NCBI GenBank assembly: GCA_034509425.1
Contig: JAVTVJ010000130.1
Span: 1,667,501-1,731,500 of the forward strand
Direction: 5' to 3'
From: Eopsaltria australis
Taxonomy: Eukaryota; Chordata; Aves; Passeriformes; Petroicidae
DNA: 64,000 nt
Shown here in pieces: positions 52,689-64,000 of the stretch; the first letter of the stretch is position 1, and each line of letters starts with the position of its first letter. The notes below the pieces were generated by a model. That model did not search any database and had not been told where the DNA came from. It saw nothing but the letters and a program-made list of their open reading frames with translations. Both the position numbers and the translations under genes were made by a program.

Positions 52689-54113
52689 AAAATCTATTGA
52701 TAAGGAGGTGATTCAGACATTGCATTGATTAAACTACTCTGAATGGAAGAAATGCACTAAACCATTTATTCATTTATGAAACACATGTTAAAGGAAAAAA
52801 GGAAACCAAACAAGAAACCCAGTTAATTTACTCAGAACATGAAAAGTAAAGACAAACTTGCTTTATTACCTTTTCCTGTGAAGTGTCTCTATTCTTACCT
52901 GGAAATGTTTTGTACATGTCAGGAGTTTAGGATGCTTTCAGGAGTGGTTAGGAAATGCAAAGAGTGTGTAAAAAGCAATTTAATGATCTGCTTGAACAAA
53001 GAATATCTTGTTTTCTGACAGGCAGATTCTACTCTGATTATGATGAGAGCAAAGCTGTCCTGCTTCACTGAGTTTCTTTTACTAGCTCTTACCCACGGCA
53101 AATGGACATTTTAATTTACAGCTGCATCTTGCACTTTTTCTTACACACCATTTGCAGTTTTCACTGCTTCTCATTGGCAATTATTCCTCTTGAAAGGAAA
53201 AGATCAAGCAAATTAGTGGACAGCATTCACAAGGAATCCTTCCTCCTTCTCCTTTAGGATATTCCTGAAGTGCAAATGTGGAGAGCAAGAAATGATTCAG
53301 TACTTTTTAAATAACTGTCTGTGTCAGGGTTAATCAGATCCCATCAGGTAGCCAGATATTCCTAGAGAGAAAATCTTTGAGTAAAGACATCTGGCTTGGA
53401 TTTTAGAGCATGCAGACAAGTAATATCACAGAATAAAAGATTGATAGCTGATGTGGGCTTTCTTCCCAGCCAGATTTGACTCTTGCATTTAAAATGCATT
53501 GAGTTTGTCTTTTCTGATGGCTGAATTCTAAGTTGTAGGACAACATGAGCCAGATTCCTTATGTCAGAGACTAGTTGGAATGAGGTGGGGGATCAGCATC
53601 CATTGTATAGTTTATGAACCTTTACTGAAACTATCATTTTGTCTTGAATAATTCAGGTTTTGAAGCAAGTAAATTAATTTCTAAAGCCCAGGATGAAAAT
53701 GGGTCATGGGTTTAGGATAAAGCCTAATCTCAAAGAGGCAGCACTGTGAACAAGAGTAATCACACTGTGATGAAATCTGAGCTGGGACAGGTTATCTCTG
53801 CAAAACCTTACTGCTCTGAAGGGCATGGCCACCTCAGCTCTGCAGGCCAGCATCTCTTCCTCTCAGATGCAATTCCATCATAATCCTAAATCCTGATGTT
53901 GTGTAACAGGACAATTGCATGCAGGAGGAAGCAGAGGGGCTGTCAATTTGAGGCAGAGAGTGCTTAATGCAGCCTTTCCCCAAAGGACTCCAGCAAGAGC
54001 AGGATTGGGAAGGGATCTTGGCTGTTCTCAGCCCTTCTCAACCTTCTCTTCTGCACTGTGAGGGAAGTTTTATTTCCATGTAGGGCAGGAAATAAATCAG
54101 AGAAAGGAATCAT
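52689..54113. other. Intergenic DNA between two CR1 fragments
   Basis: No gene or recognisable repeat is visible in this 1.4-kb stretch. Confidence 0.65.
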
Positions 54114-54366
54114 AACATAGAATCACAGATTTTTTGGGTTGTGAAGGACCTTAAAGATCACCACATTCCACCCCCTGCCGTGGGCAGGGACACCTTCCAC
54201 TATCCCAGGCTGCTCCAAGGTTCATCCTGCCCAGCCTTGATCCCTTCCAGGGATGGGGCAGCCACAGCTTCTCTGGGCAACCTGTGCCAGGGCCTCCCTC
54301 ACAGGGAAGAATTTATTCCTAATATTCCTAATTTCTAATATCTGCCTATTATTTAAAGCCTTCCCA
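54114..54366 (-). mobile_element. CR1 LINE 3'-end fragment
   Basis: The + strand begins CATAGAATCACAGATTTTTT and continues through GTGGGCAGGGACACCTTCCAC and CTTCTCTGGGCAACCTGTGC, diagnostic of the CR1 3' region in reverse orientation. It ends near a TTTAAAGCCTTCCC stretch. About 250 bp, 5'-truncated. Confidence 0.93.
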
Positions 54367-57300
54367 GAGAGTCAGTGTGTGTGTGTACAGGCATATTTTA
54401 TTTCAAGAATTCTCTCACTGACACATCCTTCCTTAGCACTGAGATGTCCCATCTTGGCACTTCTAAAGGGCAAATGTTTTATGCACTATGAGCTCTTCAT
54501 GGAGACTTTGCAATACTCAGAACTGTAGGCTCAAGGTGAGTGAGGAGGAGTCTTAGGCTTTACTACAGTGATAGGTCAAATCCTGTAGCTTAGTCAAGCA
54601 GGGCCTTAGTCTGGCCAACTGCAAGGCCAAATCTATGAATTCCAGGGGCTGTGAGAGGTTGTTTTTCTTCTGTGATGTTTATTCCTTCCCTGGTTGCACA
54701 CTTTTAATCAGTGTCTTAGGAAAATGCTCCTTGACCAACAAAACACCAGAGAATTGGTACATTTTAACATCCTTCAGTGACAAGAATTGCCATTTTGTAA
54801 GTCATCCACCAGAGTAACCCCGGGAGGAAGCAGCTTTAGCTGGAGGTTGGGAAGAGTGGGACAGGAAGCTATTGTGATGTAGAGGGATGCAGGAAAAGCC
54901 ACTCCAGCCAGCAGTTATGGAGGGATTAGTCTCTTGAATAAACCCAGCCCCAGATGGCTGTGGATTTCTGTAGAAGGGCGCTTCAACTCCCATCAGCATA
55001 AGCAGAGATAAAACCACCCCTCCTTGACTGAAGGCCACATCCAGCAGAATGTTATTATCAAGTAATAAAAGAAAAGCAAATTGGGTTTCACAACCTGATT
55101 TTAGTCTGATGTGTGCCTTTCAAAAGTAGGGAGAAACAATCCCAAACTGGGGATTTTGATTGGAAGAACCTCTGCACAAAATTCTCATTTTCCCTTTGCA
55201 CCTTTGCTGCCAAACCCAGCTGGGTGCTGATGCATTATTCAGAGAGCGTCTGTGATTTTGGCCCTGCAACATTTTGAAGAGAAGCGCAGCAATTTTCCAT
55301 GTCAGACTGTGATGCAGTATAAAATGGCAATTTCTGTTAGACCATTTCAGCTGAAGTACTTGTGCACTGCTCGTGCAGCCTCAGCTAGAAAATCGTGCCA
55401 CATCATGGGAAGTTTCTAAGTGAAGGCAAACTGCTCTGAGGGTGAACACCAAGGTGGAAATGGGGATTGGCTGCTATAGCAGTTGCAAAGGTGGAGCCAG
55501 TTCCATGTGAGCTGTGCTTTGGGAAACACACGTACAGTAATAAGCACAGGAAATAAATGAGATCTGGAAAGAATCACTGGGAGATTTCCAGGTTTTAGAA
55601 TACAAAACCTACTTGCTGCTTCAGTTGGATTTCTGTTTAAGATGCAGCTGCTTTGGGAGTATGTGCAGCATACTTAATTTGAAAATATTCCCAGAACTTC
55701 TTTGCTGCAGACAGAACTTGCTGAAATGAATAAAGAAATATATTTAATTCTTTAAATCTCAGAGGGTTGTTTTGTTTGCCACAGATGTCATCCACAGCAA
55801 ACATTTTGAATTAATGGCTCTCTAGCAGTCATGTTACCTTTCTCACTTGCCTGACTTTGAGGACAGCTAATTTCTGTGTTTGTCTGTTCTACTTGGGATG
55901 TACATGATGTGCTAATGAAGAGAGAGAGAACAATAATGATGCTCAGCACTTATACAGCATTTATTCCATTTTACTGCATAAATATTAATTGTGAATCTTC
56001 ACAAAAGCCCCAAGGAATAGATTAATACTATTATCTTTCTATTTAGGGAAATAGAAGCAGAGGTGAAAGACTATGAAAAGGAAACAGAAGTGCATGGATG
56101 TACTTTTTGAAGCTTTTTATAGCTTATGAAAGAGGCTTGTGGATGTTGTTTATAAATCTGATTATAGTTTATATTTAGGTGTTATGGGAATAGTAAATCT
56201 TGCTGTCCTCCCTCTTTCCTGGTAATCCAACAATCGAGGAGCAGAAACATCCTTAGAAAGATGAGAAAGTTACACCATCAGGGAGGACTTTTCTTCCAAA
56301 TGTTTTATTTCAACAGGCATTAAAGATAGTAGAGACTTGGAAACAGAATAAATAAAAGTCACTTATCCCAGTTAGGAACTGCCTCCCTGCCAGGCTGCTT
56401 TCTCCAGGAGAAACCACCCTGTTCCTCCATTCCCTGCCCTGCTGCAGTGCTGCCTGGGCTGCTTTTGTGGCACTGCAGGTCCCCACACCACAGTCCTTGC
56501 ACCTGTCTCATGAATCTAAAATGGACAAGAAAAAGGACACCTTGTTTTGGACAGATGATAAGAACTGGCTGTTCTATCGTCCAGCTTATGAAAGGCTCTC
56601 CAGGACTTCTTTAGTAACATTGAATATATTTCATTCTAAACAGCAGAAATTAATCTCTTCAACAATTAAGGCACTTGATTCTATGATAGCATTACTATCC
56701 TTGAAGAAACACAATACAGAAATGGTTTTTATTGCTTGTATTCCTTGAAAGATGCATTTGCCCTTTCAAAACAGAGACATTATGTTCTCAAAATCTATTT
56801 CCAATTGAAAAGCCTCCCACTGCCTACATGCAGGTGTGGATGTTTTCTGATTACTGCTAATCAAACTTCAGGGTTGCTGCATTTCCCGTGCAAGGGAGAG
56901 CAGGATAAATGCACGTTAATGAAAGAGAGGAAGCAATATTAGTCCCAGGGATTAAAACAGATGGGTTTACTCTGACTTCCATTGAATTTGCAGAGAGGGA
57001 GCAAACATTTATTTTAGATAGAACATGTTCAATTAGATGCAATGTTTTTATGTACAGAGTATATAATGAAAAATGTGTTCATATCCTTCAGGATGACTGC
57101 TCTGCAAGTTGAGGTATCAGTGTCCCCACATCACTTTGTCTCCTCATAGTGCAAAGGGCGGCGCTGCAGGATTTTGTGGCTCAGCTTGTGAATAGCACTT
57201 GGGGACAAACTTGCAGCACAGAATGGCCAGGACAGGAGGCAGGAGAAGCTTGGTGAGTTGAGGCTTTGCACAAGGCAGTGCCCAGCTTGCAGCTCTCCAG

Positions 57301-60300
57301 ATGCTTTTTCAGCCCACCCGTGTAGGGGTGAGCCTGGCATGTTTTGTCAAAGCACAGGCTTAAACATTTCAGTGGCTTATCAGAACCAGAGCTGAAGACA
57401 CTCTGAAGAAAACAAAGCACATACATTTTAGTCAGTTATGCCTGGTTTCAACAAGTTTTTCAGGATTTTCTTCCAAAGTTACCACAAGCCATAAGGTAAC
57501 TTAGAATTTCCAAAGCCGAAAGTGGTCCTGAGGACCCTGCCCTCTGCTTTGAACATCAATCTGTGTTCGTACTCCAGGTTCATTGGAGTAGCCTGAGTAC
57601 AGAAGATTTTCCTCCCCAGAGCCTTTTTTGTCTGAGATACCAGAAAATGTAAAAGTAGTACTTTGACATCATAGTTAAAGCTGACTTCTTTAAATCTTCT
57701 TTGTGCTCCTTAGTTAACACATTTCTTCTTTTCTCCTCAGGACTGTCACAGGTACTTTATAGACCGTGTACTGTGAGAAGCAGTGGCTGTGCTGACACCT
57801 TCGTAGAGTTGTGGCTTCCAGCTCATTGTGAACTTGGCAATGAGTCTCTGCTGGTGGTTTTGCTGCCTGTATTAGGTAATTTTGCTGCCTTTTCTCAGTT
57901 CATGTTCCTCACTCCACCTACTGTCTGGCACTCCTGCTGCCACAGACATTTAACGTGCATAATGCAGTGAGTGACCAGGGCCACTTGGAAAGTTCCTTGT
58001 TTTCAGTTACAAAATGTACCATTTTCTCATGTAGCTGTCGAGCAAATGTTGCAGTTAATATCTTTTAGTGGATTTTGCCACTCTCTGATGAGCAGCTGTT
58101 TGGGGCAGACTGCAGCTATGCAAATGTGCTTTCACTGGCCTAGCAGAGCCACAGCAGTGTGTGACTCCTGTCATGTCTGCTGCCTCCTCTGACAGAATTT
58201 TTGCTCTGACCAGCTTAATTCTTCTTAATTGCTTCCTGAAGGAAAACAGTGAAATTACTGGACGTGACATCCCAATAAATTCTCATTTCAGTAAATTAAA
58301 CCACAAGTGATTACAAGACAGAGAGACTGCTAGTGAACTCAGGCTGTTTCTTTCGACTTTTTTTTAGATTATTATTTTATTTTAACAAAGATACCTGCAT
58401 AAAGCACTGCACTTAAAATTGTTCATTTGACCCAGATGGGCCCCATTCAATCTCCTGGCAATCAGAGGAAACACAGCCCCCCTCAGTGCAATTTTGTTTT
58501 CTTAAGTGAGCAAATGCAAAGTGTACTGTGTCAGTATGGGCAAACTGAACCTCGCTGCATCTTCTGGTTGTTTTGAACCATTCACAGGCAAAAACCTTTC
58601 TAAAGCTTTCTCTTTTTGCAGACCTCCACATACTTTTGGGAAAAGTGCCTTCCTAGCAGGGCCTGGCAATTGGCTGTGAGTTTCCAGGAGTCAGTAAAAG
58701 CAGGTGGATAGGGCTGATCTCTTGTATGAACCCACCAGTTTTTGACAGAGAGGCTTAAGGCAGAGACAAAATCATGTTAATAAACCATGGGATCCTAGCA
58801 AGTATGAAGAACATTGTTGTATCATCCCCTTGCTTTTTAATGGAGATTGCTCCCTCTAATATATATGAACATATTGATTTCTCTTTTGAGTCAATGATAA
58901 AATGTGTTTCTGCAGCTTTGCTTTTCATTAGGCTGCATTTGTAACTGGTGCCAATAAATCACAGTCCTGAGCTAAATGGGGGCAGTGGTCTGTTCCCCCT
59001 GGTGTTCCCACTGGGGCTGTTGGTCTCTTACATCCACAGGGATCAGCCCCTGGGCAGAGATGCTCCCTAAAACCTCTGCTGTACTTGGGAGGCCCTTGCC
59101 AAGGGGTTTAGGAGCTAAAGAGATCCTGGCAATCCTTCCCACTGTTTGCTGGAGCTACCAAGCCAGCACTTGGAATTTTAAATTGTGAGCTCCAAGACTT
59201 GAGGGATGCAGGGAATATTAATTCTGTTACAGATACGACTGAAGCCTTTCTGGGGAAGGTGATAAGGCAGCCCTGACCTGATAAGGGCAAGTCAGAGTTT
59301 TAATGCAAAAAGGAAATGGCAGACTGTGCAAATAGGATCTGGTGTTTTATTCCATGGGAATCTAAGACAATTGTTCAGTGAAAGTGGTTTGAGGCCTTCT
59401 GCTAAATGAGGTGCTTGAAAGAAAATGAGCTGAGCCCCTGGGTCACACCTGGAGCTTTTTTACTGGACTGGCTGGGTAGGTGAGCTCTGTTTTCACATGG
59501 TCTTTGCTGGGTTTCCTCTGATTTCCTTTGTCTGGAATGGGAATTTTTGGCTAAAATAATGATCTGTGGACCAACCTTTGCAAAGGACAGCGTATCTTTC
59601 TATATTGCATCTCAGCAAAAAAACCTTCAGAGCCCCAATTACCAGGCTAGGACTGAAAAACCATGTCAGGCTCCTTATTCAGATCAACAATTTTGGTTTT
59701 TTAGCTTTTCTTCTCAGGGAGGTCACAGAGCAGGGCTGTCTGTGCCAGCAATGGACAGGCTGCCTTGGATCCTCTTTTCTGGGGAACTGGACCACAGCCA
59801 TTGGAGAGCTTTCATTTTTCAGTAAAAGTATTTTAAATAAAATCAGATTTTAGTGCACATTATAGCACCTTTACTGGAACAGAAGCTGGGAGCAGCAGGT
59901 TTCCACTATTTGCCTTTCCTCTAATTCCAGGTACTATTCAGCTGTCTGGGACTTCTGATACAATCTTAGTGCTGGCATGAAAATAGCAGCATATCACATG
60001 GGAGGTAAATCCCCTTTCTTATCAATAAATAAAGCACTTCATTTCTAGCATGTTATTGCAATGACAGCACTAACAATAAAACCTGAAGAGCAGTTACAGT
60101 TTGACACAGCTGAAAGATAAATCTGGGATGATCCTTATCACTAATACCAGAAGCTACTCTCATTTTTCCTGCCTCTCTCCCTCCTTGCAATGAACTGCAT
60201 TTTTACACCAACCCCTTGCTAGTTATCTTCTCTTGTCACCTCCCAGAGTGCTGAAAGGACTCTTGTTCTTCACCTGGTTGTAAAAAACACCTCACTGCAG

Positions 60301-63300
60301 TCAACTTGAACTAAATAAGCACTTGAGGACCTAAGGAGGCCTTAGACTGCCAGGGCTCCTGCTTCTGTGCTGCTGGATTGTCCTTGCTTCCATATTGTTC
60401 TTTTATGACATTGTGTTTGTGATAGTTGAGGAAATCATGGGTTCTCTGCTGGAAAGTTCAGTAAACACAGGAAGATATTGCATGCAGTGACTGAAGCCTC
60501 TGGTAGAGGTTAAGCAGATAGCTCTCAGGTATAATAAATACAGATAATTCTGGCTTGAGACAGAGAAAAAGGCTGTAGAACTGCAAGGCCCCTTATAAAT
60601 CAATTTCAATTCAGGTCACACAGGCTCAGCAAACCAACCTGCTAATCACCTTTCCTCTGTTCCTGAGCTAGGTAGGAACACTGCAAATTCCTGTACAACA
60701 ACTAAACCCTGAGTGCAGCTCCTGCACCGATGCTTCCCGTGCTCCTCCTGCACAAGCTGCCTTCTCTGTCCTCTGAGCCTTTCTGGTGGGCAAAGCCAGC
60801 AGTCCTGCTTGCAGAGATGGGATTGATCTGCCTGTGTACCAGGCATGTCTCTGAATTCTCAGATTTAGTCTTATCTGTGTCTGGTGTGGCCACCACAGAA
60901 AACAGGGGAAAAACAATAAAAGCTGCAGGGCCTCTCGGTATTTGTGACTTTTCCTCTTTTTCTCCCAACCCCAAATTAGTGGTGTCCTTATTACTTTTGT
61001 ATAATAAATCACCACAATTCCTTACCAGGTTCCCAGCTACCTAGTGTACAACTCTTCATCCACACTCATTTATTGCCTCATTTTCTCAACTTCTGTCTGA
61101 GGTACAATTGTTTCTGTTCATCTGATGGACCTGTGTTCTTGCTTCCCTCTTCCGCCCCTTTCATCACATTGGTCTCCAGTTTCCACAGAAACTGCAAGCC
61201 TCACCTTGCCCTTGGAATCACAGTCCCTTTGTTGCATTTCACGACTGCAGAAGAACATTAGTTTGCTCCAGGCATTTAAGTAGAGAAAAATATGTATTTG
61301 ATTCCCTCCACAGAAGTGTAATTTAAATGAGAGCAACCTCAGACTACAGAGAGACTACAGAGAGCAGGTTATTGTGCAAAAGTCACTGTGTGGAGGCTTT
61401 AATGAAACTGAGTTTCATGGAGCACATAATGGCAAATGAAGGCAAGACCTGGAGGTCTCGAGAGGAGACAAGACTATCCTAATTCCTCTAATGCAAAAGC
61501 AACAATGTCCTTAATATAGAAAGCCAGAAAGATTAAGAAACACTGCTTACAGCTCGTGGGCATTAGCTGTGTCTGCAGTGGCCTGCCCTCCTGGCAGCGT
61601 GAGGCTGCCTGTGCACGTTGTGCCTCATGAGGCTCTGCTGCTGCGTGCGGCTAAAAGGAGATACCTGTGGCTGGAGCAGCTGAAGGTGGGTGGCCTGTGC
61701 TGCCTCCTGTGCAGGAGGGCAGAGGTAAAACAAGCCCCAAACCTCACCTCCTGTCAGCACTTCTCTGACAAGGCTGTGGCCAGCAGGAATAGAGAGATCA
61801 CCTGGAGCAGCACCTGGAAGGGAAGGGTGCAGCAGGGCAAAATCACCTAACTCAGTCCAGTGGTATCACCTGGAGCTGTTGCCTACCAGAAACCTGTCCA
61901 GTTGTGTTCCCACTGCTTCTGTAGGAATGGAAGAAAAGCAGAGCAATGTTTTCATCCTGTGCCCAAATGCCAACTATTAGAGGCCAGCACTGGTAGCCAA
62001 GGGAACAATCCTCCCACAGGAAAATTAGAAAAGCACAGCTGAACAGCATGTAGAGAGGACAGAGCACAAAAGGCTCCTCCGATCCTGAGAATGTTTGGGT
62101 TTTGTTGTAGGGTTAGGGTTGTTTCTTTTTTTTTTTAATAGAGATGTCTAGTTCTAATCTTTTGTCCATTCAGAGCACTCAGACTGCCTGCAATCCAAAG
62201 TGCTGGGGCACTCTTCTGCCTTTAATGGGTTCTCAAAAAGCTTCAAACAGCCATTGCAATCCCATCAAGTGAATGCACAGCTGGGTCTGAGCTCAAAAAC
62301 TTCCTTGGTTTCCAAAAATCAGACGTGTGTCTGTGTGTGTGTGTGTGTGTGTGCACCTACCCACTGGTTCTGCCCTGGATACAGATGGGGAGTGAAGAAG
62401 CCTGTGAGGAAAGGCTACATTTCTGTCCCAGCCCTCGCCTCCTCTGCCCCTCAGGGGGTTTAAGCTGGCCCTTATTTAATAAATGCCCATCAACACCCAT
62501 GTGTTGGTGCCATAGAGCCATATTCCTGCCTGGAGTTTCACTCCATATGGATTGTAGGGTTAATTAGCATGGGAGATCTTGGATTGTGAAAGATTTCTGT
62601 TTCAGATTGTCCAGACACATTGCAGGGCTAATTTGATCTGATTTGGGATATTATTCCAGAAAATACCTGATTTGATATGCCGGATCTGATTCCTTTATTA
62701 AATTAGGATTGAGATGATTTCATTGGGAACACACTTAACTGGAAAAAATGATCATCTGTTCATCTCCAGAGCTAAACAAGGTAGTCCAGCATCTCTAAGG
62801 AGTCCTCCCAAGCTCCCTGTTGCACACACTATAACTGTAGCTCTTGCTGCACTCTGGAGACATCAGGGGAAAAAGCAGTTTGATGTGACCCTTTCCTGGC
62901 ATTAAGAGATGCTTCAACGGCCAAATTAAATTACTTGTCCTTTTGGTTTACTGCCTGAGCAATGAGAAAAAATAGAATTCTCTTCGAATTAATTAATCAT
63001 ATGATCTCATTTTGTATAAGGACAAGTGGGTTCTAGCTAGAAATAGTTCCTCTCCTATGCAATTTATTCCTGTTCATTTCTGTTGTGAGGCCGCCCTTCT
63101 CTTCAGACTCTCCTATTTTAAAAGATCCTGTTTTTCTTCACCAGCTCTGCTGTGAGCTGTCCTCTTGGAGTGATTGTGCCAAGCTGAGCTCCACTCCAGC
63201 AAGCCCCCTAAAGAAATCACTTAGGTCCCAGGTGGGGGAAGTTGATGCTTGATGTGCTGCAGGAAGTGTGCAGAATCCCTTTGGGCTGAGCTGGATTGCA

Positions 63301-63614
63301 CATAGCAGGTTCTAACAAGAAACAGTGTTTATGGTTGTCACTTATTAGTTCAAGCCTCCAAGCACAGACAGTACTCGATCAATTCCCCTCCACACATCCA
63401 TCTGATCCATTTGCAGTGGCAGGACAAAAGCAGAGAAAGAGCCCATATCCCACATTGCACAAGGACCTTTCTGAAAGAAAATTTCCAAGCATTAAGCTTC
63501 AGTGTAATTAGTTTTCAAGGGTGCATCTGTTTCAATATCTCTGGTTCAGCCTAGTGAACAGGATCTGAATCAAAAAGCTTTGTTTTTTCATACTTTACAC
63601 ATCAAAAGATGTTA
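54367..63614. other. Intergenic DNA, somewhat GC-richer, no gene established
   Basis: ORFs here are mostly open on several frames at once and carry no recognisable domains. It includes the GT microsatellite at 62325-62353 and a short telomere-like TAGGGTTAGGGTT at about 62108-62120. Confidence 0.6.
62325..62353 (+). repeat. (GT)n dinucleotide microsatellite
   Basis: About 14 GT units with a single C interruption at 62331. A typical polymorphic-type microsatellite. Confidence 0.95.
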
Positions 63615-63938
63615 TCACTTTCTTTCTGTCACCTTCTGTATGTCCCCAGCAACATTAATGCCTTCCAAGAGCACCAAGCGAGGCGTGAGCAGCCTGGGCT
63701 TGCAGCAGAGGGAGCAGCAGGCTCCTGAGCACCAGGTGTCCTGCCTTGCCTCTGGATGCCTTTTTCCCAGGTCCTGTGCATGATGCTGGAGTTGCACCCT
63801 GTCAAATGACTTTGCCTTGGGCTCTCCAGAGAGCAGCATTTCGACTGGAGCTTCAAAGATATAAAACTTTTCCACAGCTTGGCTCAAAGCTCTCATTGAT
63901 TGTTGTAATGCATCTGCCTGTGGGATGACAGCAAGCAA
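63615..63938 (-). other. Unassigned ORF / possible exon on the minus strand (unproven)
   Basis: A 107-codon frame on -. Its first part, after an acceptor-like TGCTGTCATCCCACAG (about 63914-63929), reads like a helix-forming protein (ALQQSMRALSQAVEKFYIFE). The second half becomes Cys/Arg/Leu-rich and looks compositional. A second - frame is open over much of the same stretch. No family was recognised, so this may be chance. Confidence 0.15.
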
Positions 63939-63986
63939 TGAAAAATGGTCAGTAATGAAAATGGTCTGGGTCAGTAATGAAAAATG
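63935..63986 (+). repeat. Short tandem direct repeat
   Basis: Units built on CAGTAATGAAAAATGGTC occur three times with small changes (CAATGAAAAATGGT, CAGTAATGAAAATGGTCTGG, CAGTAATGAAAAATG). It is a minor local duplication that reaches nearly to the window end. Confidence 0.75.
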
Positions 63987-64000
63987 CAGGGGGAAAATAA

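Noticed and set aside
57701..57970. 89-codon + ORF with Cys-rich content
   Set aside because: No family recognised and the length is within chance expectation.
62108..62120. Telomere-like TAGGGTTAGGGTT
   Set aside because: Only about two units. Too short to be called an interstitial telomeric repeat.
1..64000. tRNA, rRNA, CRISPR array, intact endogenous retrovirus or complete transposon
   Set aside because: I looked for these and saw no convincing cloverleaf, array periodicity, retroviral coding frame or paired long terminal repeats.

Overview
The window looks like a piece of an avian nuclear chromosome. It has widely spaced intron-containing genes, AT-rich CpG-poor intergenic DNA with one sharp CpG island, few interspersed repeats, and CR1-type LINE fragments of the kind common in birds. 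Crocodilians and turtles also carry CR1, so the bird call is an inference. I cannot name the species.

Two protein-coding genes can be supported, both on the + strand. (1) GPX7, a secretory-pathway glutathione peroxidase-like enzyme, is represented by its last two coding exons (604-865 and 2696-2859). Exon 1 lies before the window. (2) SHISAL2A (formerly FAM159A), a small shisa-like membrane protein, appears complete. It has four coding exons (19579-19760, 27470-27609, 37658-37798, 37957-38180), which join without a frame break into 228 codons plus a stop. Its first exon sits in a CpG island containing a perfect 12-unit GCCTC pentanucleotide repeat. Each gene ends in a clear AATAAA signal. GPX7 and SHISAL2A are also neighbours in human 1p32.3, so this is conserved synteny.

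Layout: 1-3260 GPX7 3' part; 3260-19190 intergenic, with a ~350-400 bp inverted repeat pair (3785-4165 and 5108-5455) and one short CR1 fragment; 19190-38465 SHISAL2A with introns of about 7.7 kb, 10 kb and 158 bp; 38465-64000 about 25 kb with no gene I can establish. This last stretch holds two CR1 fragments, microsatellites, and two weak exon candidates (42970-43134 on +, 63.6-63.9 kb on -). A larger CR1 fragment lies in SHISAL2A intron 2. All four CR1 fragments are on the - strand, opposite to the genes.

I found no operon, CRISPR array, RNA gene or clearly new biological system. The observations most worth a second look are the inverted repeat pair, the 5'UTR GCCTC tract with an open in-frame extension, the CpG-retaining orphan exon-like segment near 43 kb, and the divergent SHISAL2A C-terminus.
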